Shown: piece by piece, positions 6,869-7,099 of the stretch
Layout of the letters: the number at the start of each line of letters is the position of its first letter
Numbering within the stretch: the stretch's first letter is position 1
Assembly: GCA_023427575.1 (NCBI GenBank)
Contig: JAEZAY010000147.1
Location: forward strand, 1 to 7,099
From: Bacteroidota bacterium
GTDB taxonomy: Bacteria; Bacteroidota; Bacteroidia; Chitinophagales; Chitinophagaceae
Length of the DNA stretch: 7,099 nucleotides
Reading direction: 5' to 3'
Position numbers and translations under genes: made by a program
Notes under the pieces: generated by a model
Told to the model about the DNA's origin: nothing
Databases searched by the model: none
What the model saw: only the letters and a program-made list of their open reading frames with translations

Positions 6869-7099
6869 AGTGTCCGGGTAAATGTATTCCCCCGGGGCCT
6901 CGGAAGAAATCCGTTTCAATTTTTAGGATTTATTCCGGAGCCCGATTTTTTTACTCCACTTTTTTTCTAAAAAAAAGTGGAAGGGGTCATTTACAATGAC
7001 GGCTCCTAATTTACTGTTGATGCGGGTTTCAGGCAAATAGTAAGTTATTACCCGGACACCAATAGTCCGAAGTACGGTTTCGATGTCGGAAGTCTGGAG
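6869..7099. repeat. Long intergenic repeat, copy B (MITE-like, runs to window edge)
   Basis: This fuller copy has a perfect 12-bp inverted repeat, GTGTCCGGGTAA at 6870-6881 and TTACCCGGACAC at 7048-7059, bounding 190 bp. Inside, GGAGCC (6937-6942) pairs with GGCTCC (7001-7006) and closes two hairpins: 6955-6981 (12-bp stem, 3-nt loop) and 6986-7000 (GTCATT/AATGAC, 3-nt loop). Homology with copy A resumes beyond the right inverted end (TTTCGATGTCGGAAGTCTGG), so the repeat extends past the inverted ends and may continue outside the window. No transposase, credible coding frame or target-site duplication is visible. Between the copies, 6789-6868 shows nothing recognisable. Confidence 0.8.

Noticed and set aside
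6788..6970. 60-residue open frame in the repeat region
   Set aside because: It runs through the spacer and into repeat copy B including the A/T-run hairpin; it has no family features and is not preserved in copy A.
6593..7099. CRISPR array, considered because of repeated sequence
   Set aside because: The 8-bp units are directly adjacent without spacers, and the long repeat has only two diverged copies; no cas genes are present.

Overview
The window looks like chromosomal DNA of a member of the Bacteroidota, probably Chitinophagaceae or a close relative (inference). Three things point there. The promoters fit the Bacteroidota pattern, TTTG followed about 20 nt later by TAnnTTTG. Start codons lack Shine-Dalgarno sequences. 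The gene content fits as well: an archaeal/eukaryote-type prolyl-tRNA synthetase, an OmpP1/FadL-like outer-membrane protein and a Tyr/Asn-rich lipoprotein.

Left block (1-2310, + strand): the C-terminal end of an HD-domain CCA-adding tRNA nucleotidyltransferase, then a pRiA4b ORF-3-like (TnpR-passenger family) protein with its own likely promoter, then miaA with a TTG start. A strong intrinsic terminator at 2276-2306 closes the block. The 230 bp between miaA and that terminator hold no convincing gene but can fold into a three-way-junction RNA (2163-2266), which is a candidate sRNA or structured 3' UTR.

Middle block (2323-4995, - strand): an outer-membrane beta-barrel protein of OmpP1/FadL type, and upstream of it a lipoprotein with a low-complexity, Tyr/Asn-rich body and a Gly/Ser tail. 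A terminator-like hairpin lies between the two genes, so they may be only partly co-transcribed. The lipoprotein has a good promoter at 4964-4995. This lies to the right of the likely proS promoter (4814-4846), so the two divergent transcripts should have mutually antisense 5' leaders of about 100 nt.

Right block (5018-7099, + strand): proS, encoding a complete 492-residue archaeal-type ProRS whose C-terminal zinc site has lost three of four cysteines. After it come about 600 bp without a gene: a weak terminator hairpin, an array of an 8-bp unit, and two diverged copies of a long intergenic repeat. The repeat has the inverted ends GTGTCCGGGTAA / TTACCCGGACAC and nested hairpins, resembling a MITE or other non-autonomous element. 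The second copy runs to the window edge.

Functionally, three of the five genes whose family can be named act on tRNA: CCA addition, A37 prenylation and prolylation. The other two recognisable cell-surface genes form a separate envelope module. No defence system, CRISPR array, rRNA, tRNA or transposase gene was seen. The least explained parts are the non-coding ones: the candidate RNA after miaA, the overlapping leaders and the repeat family.
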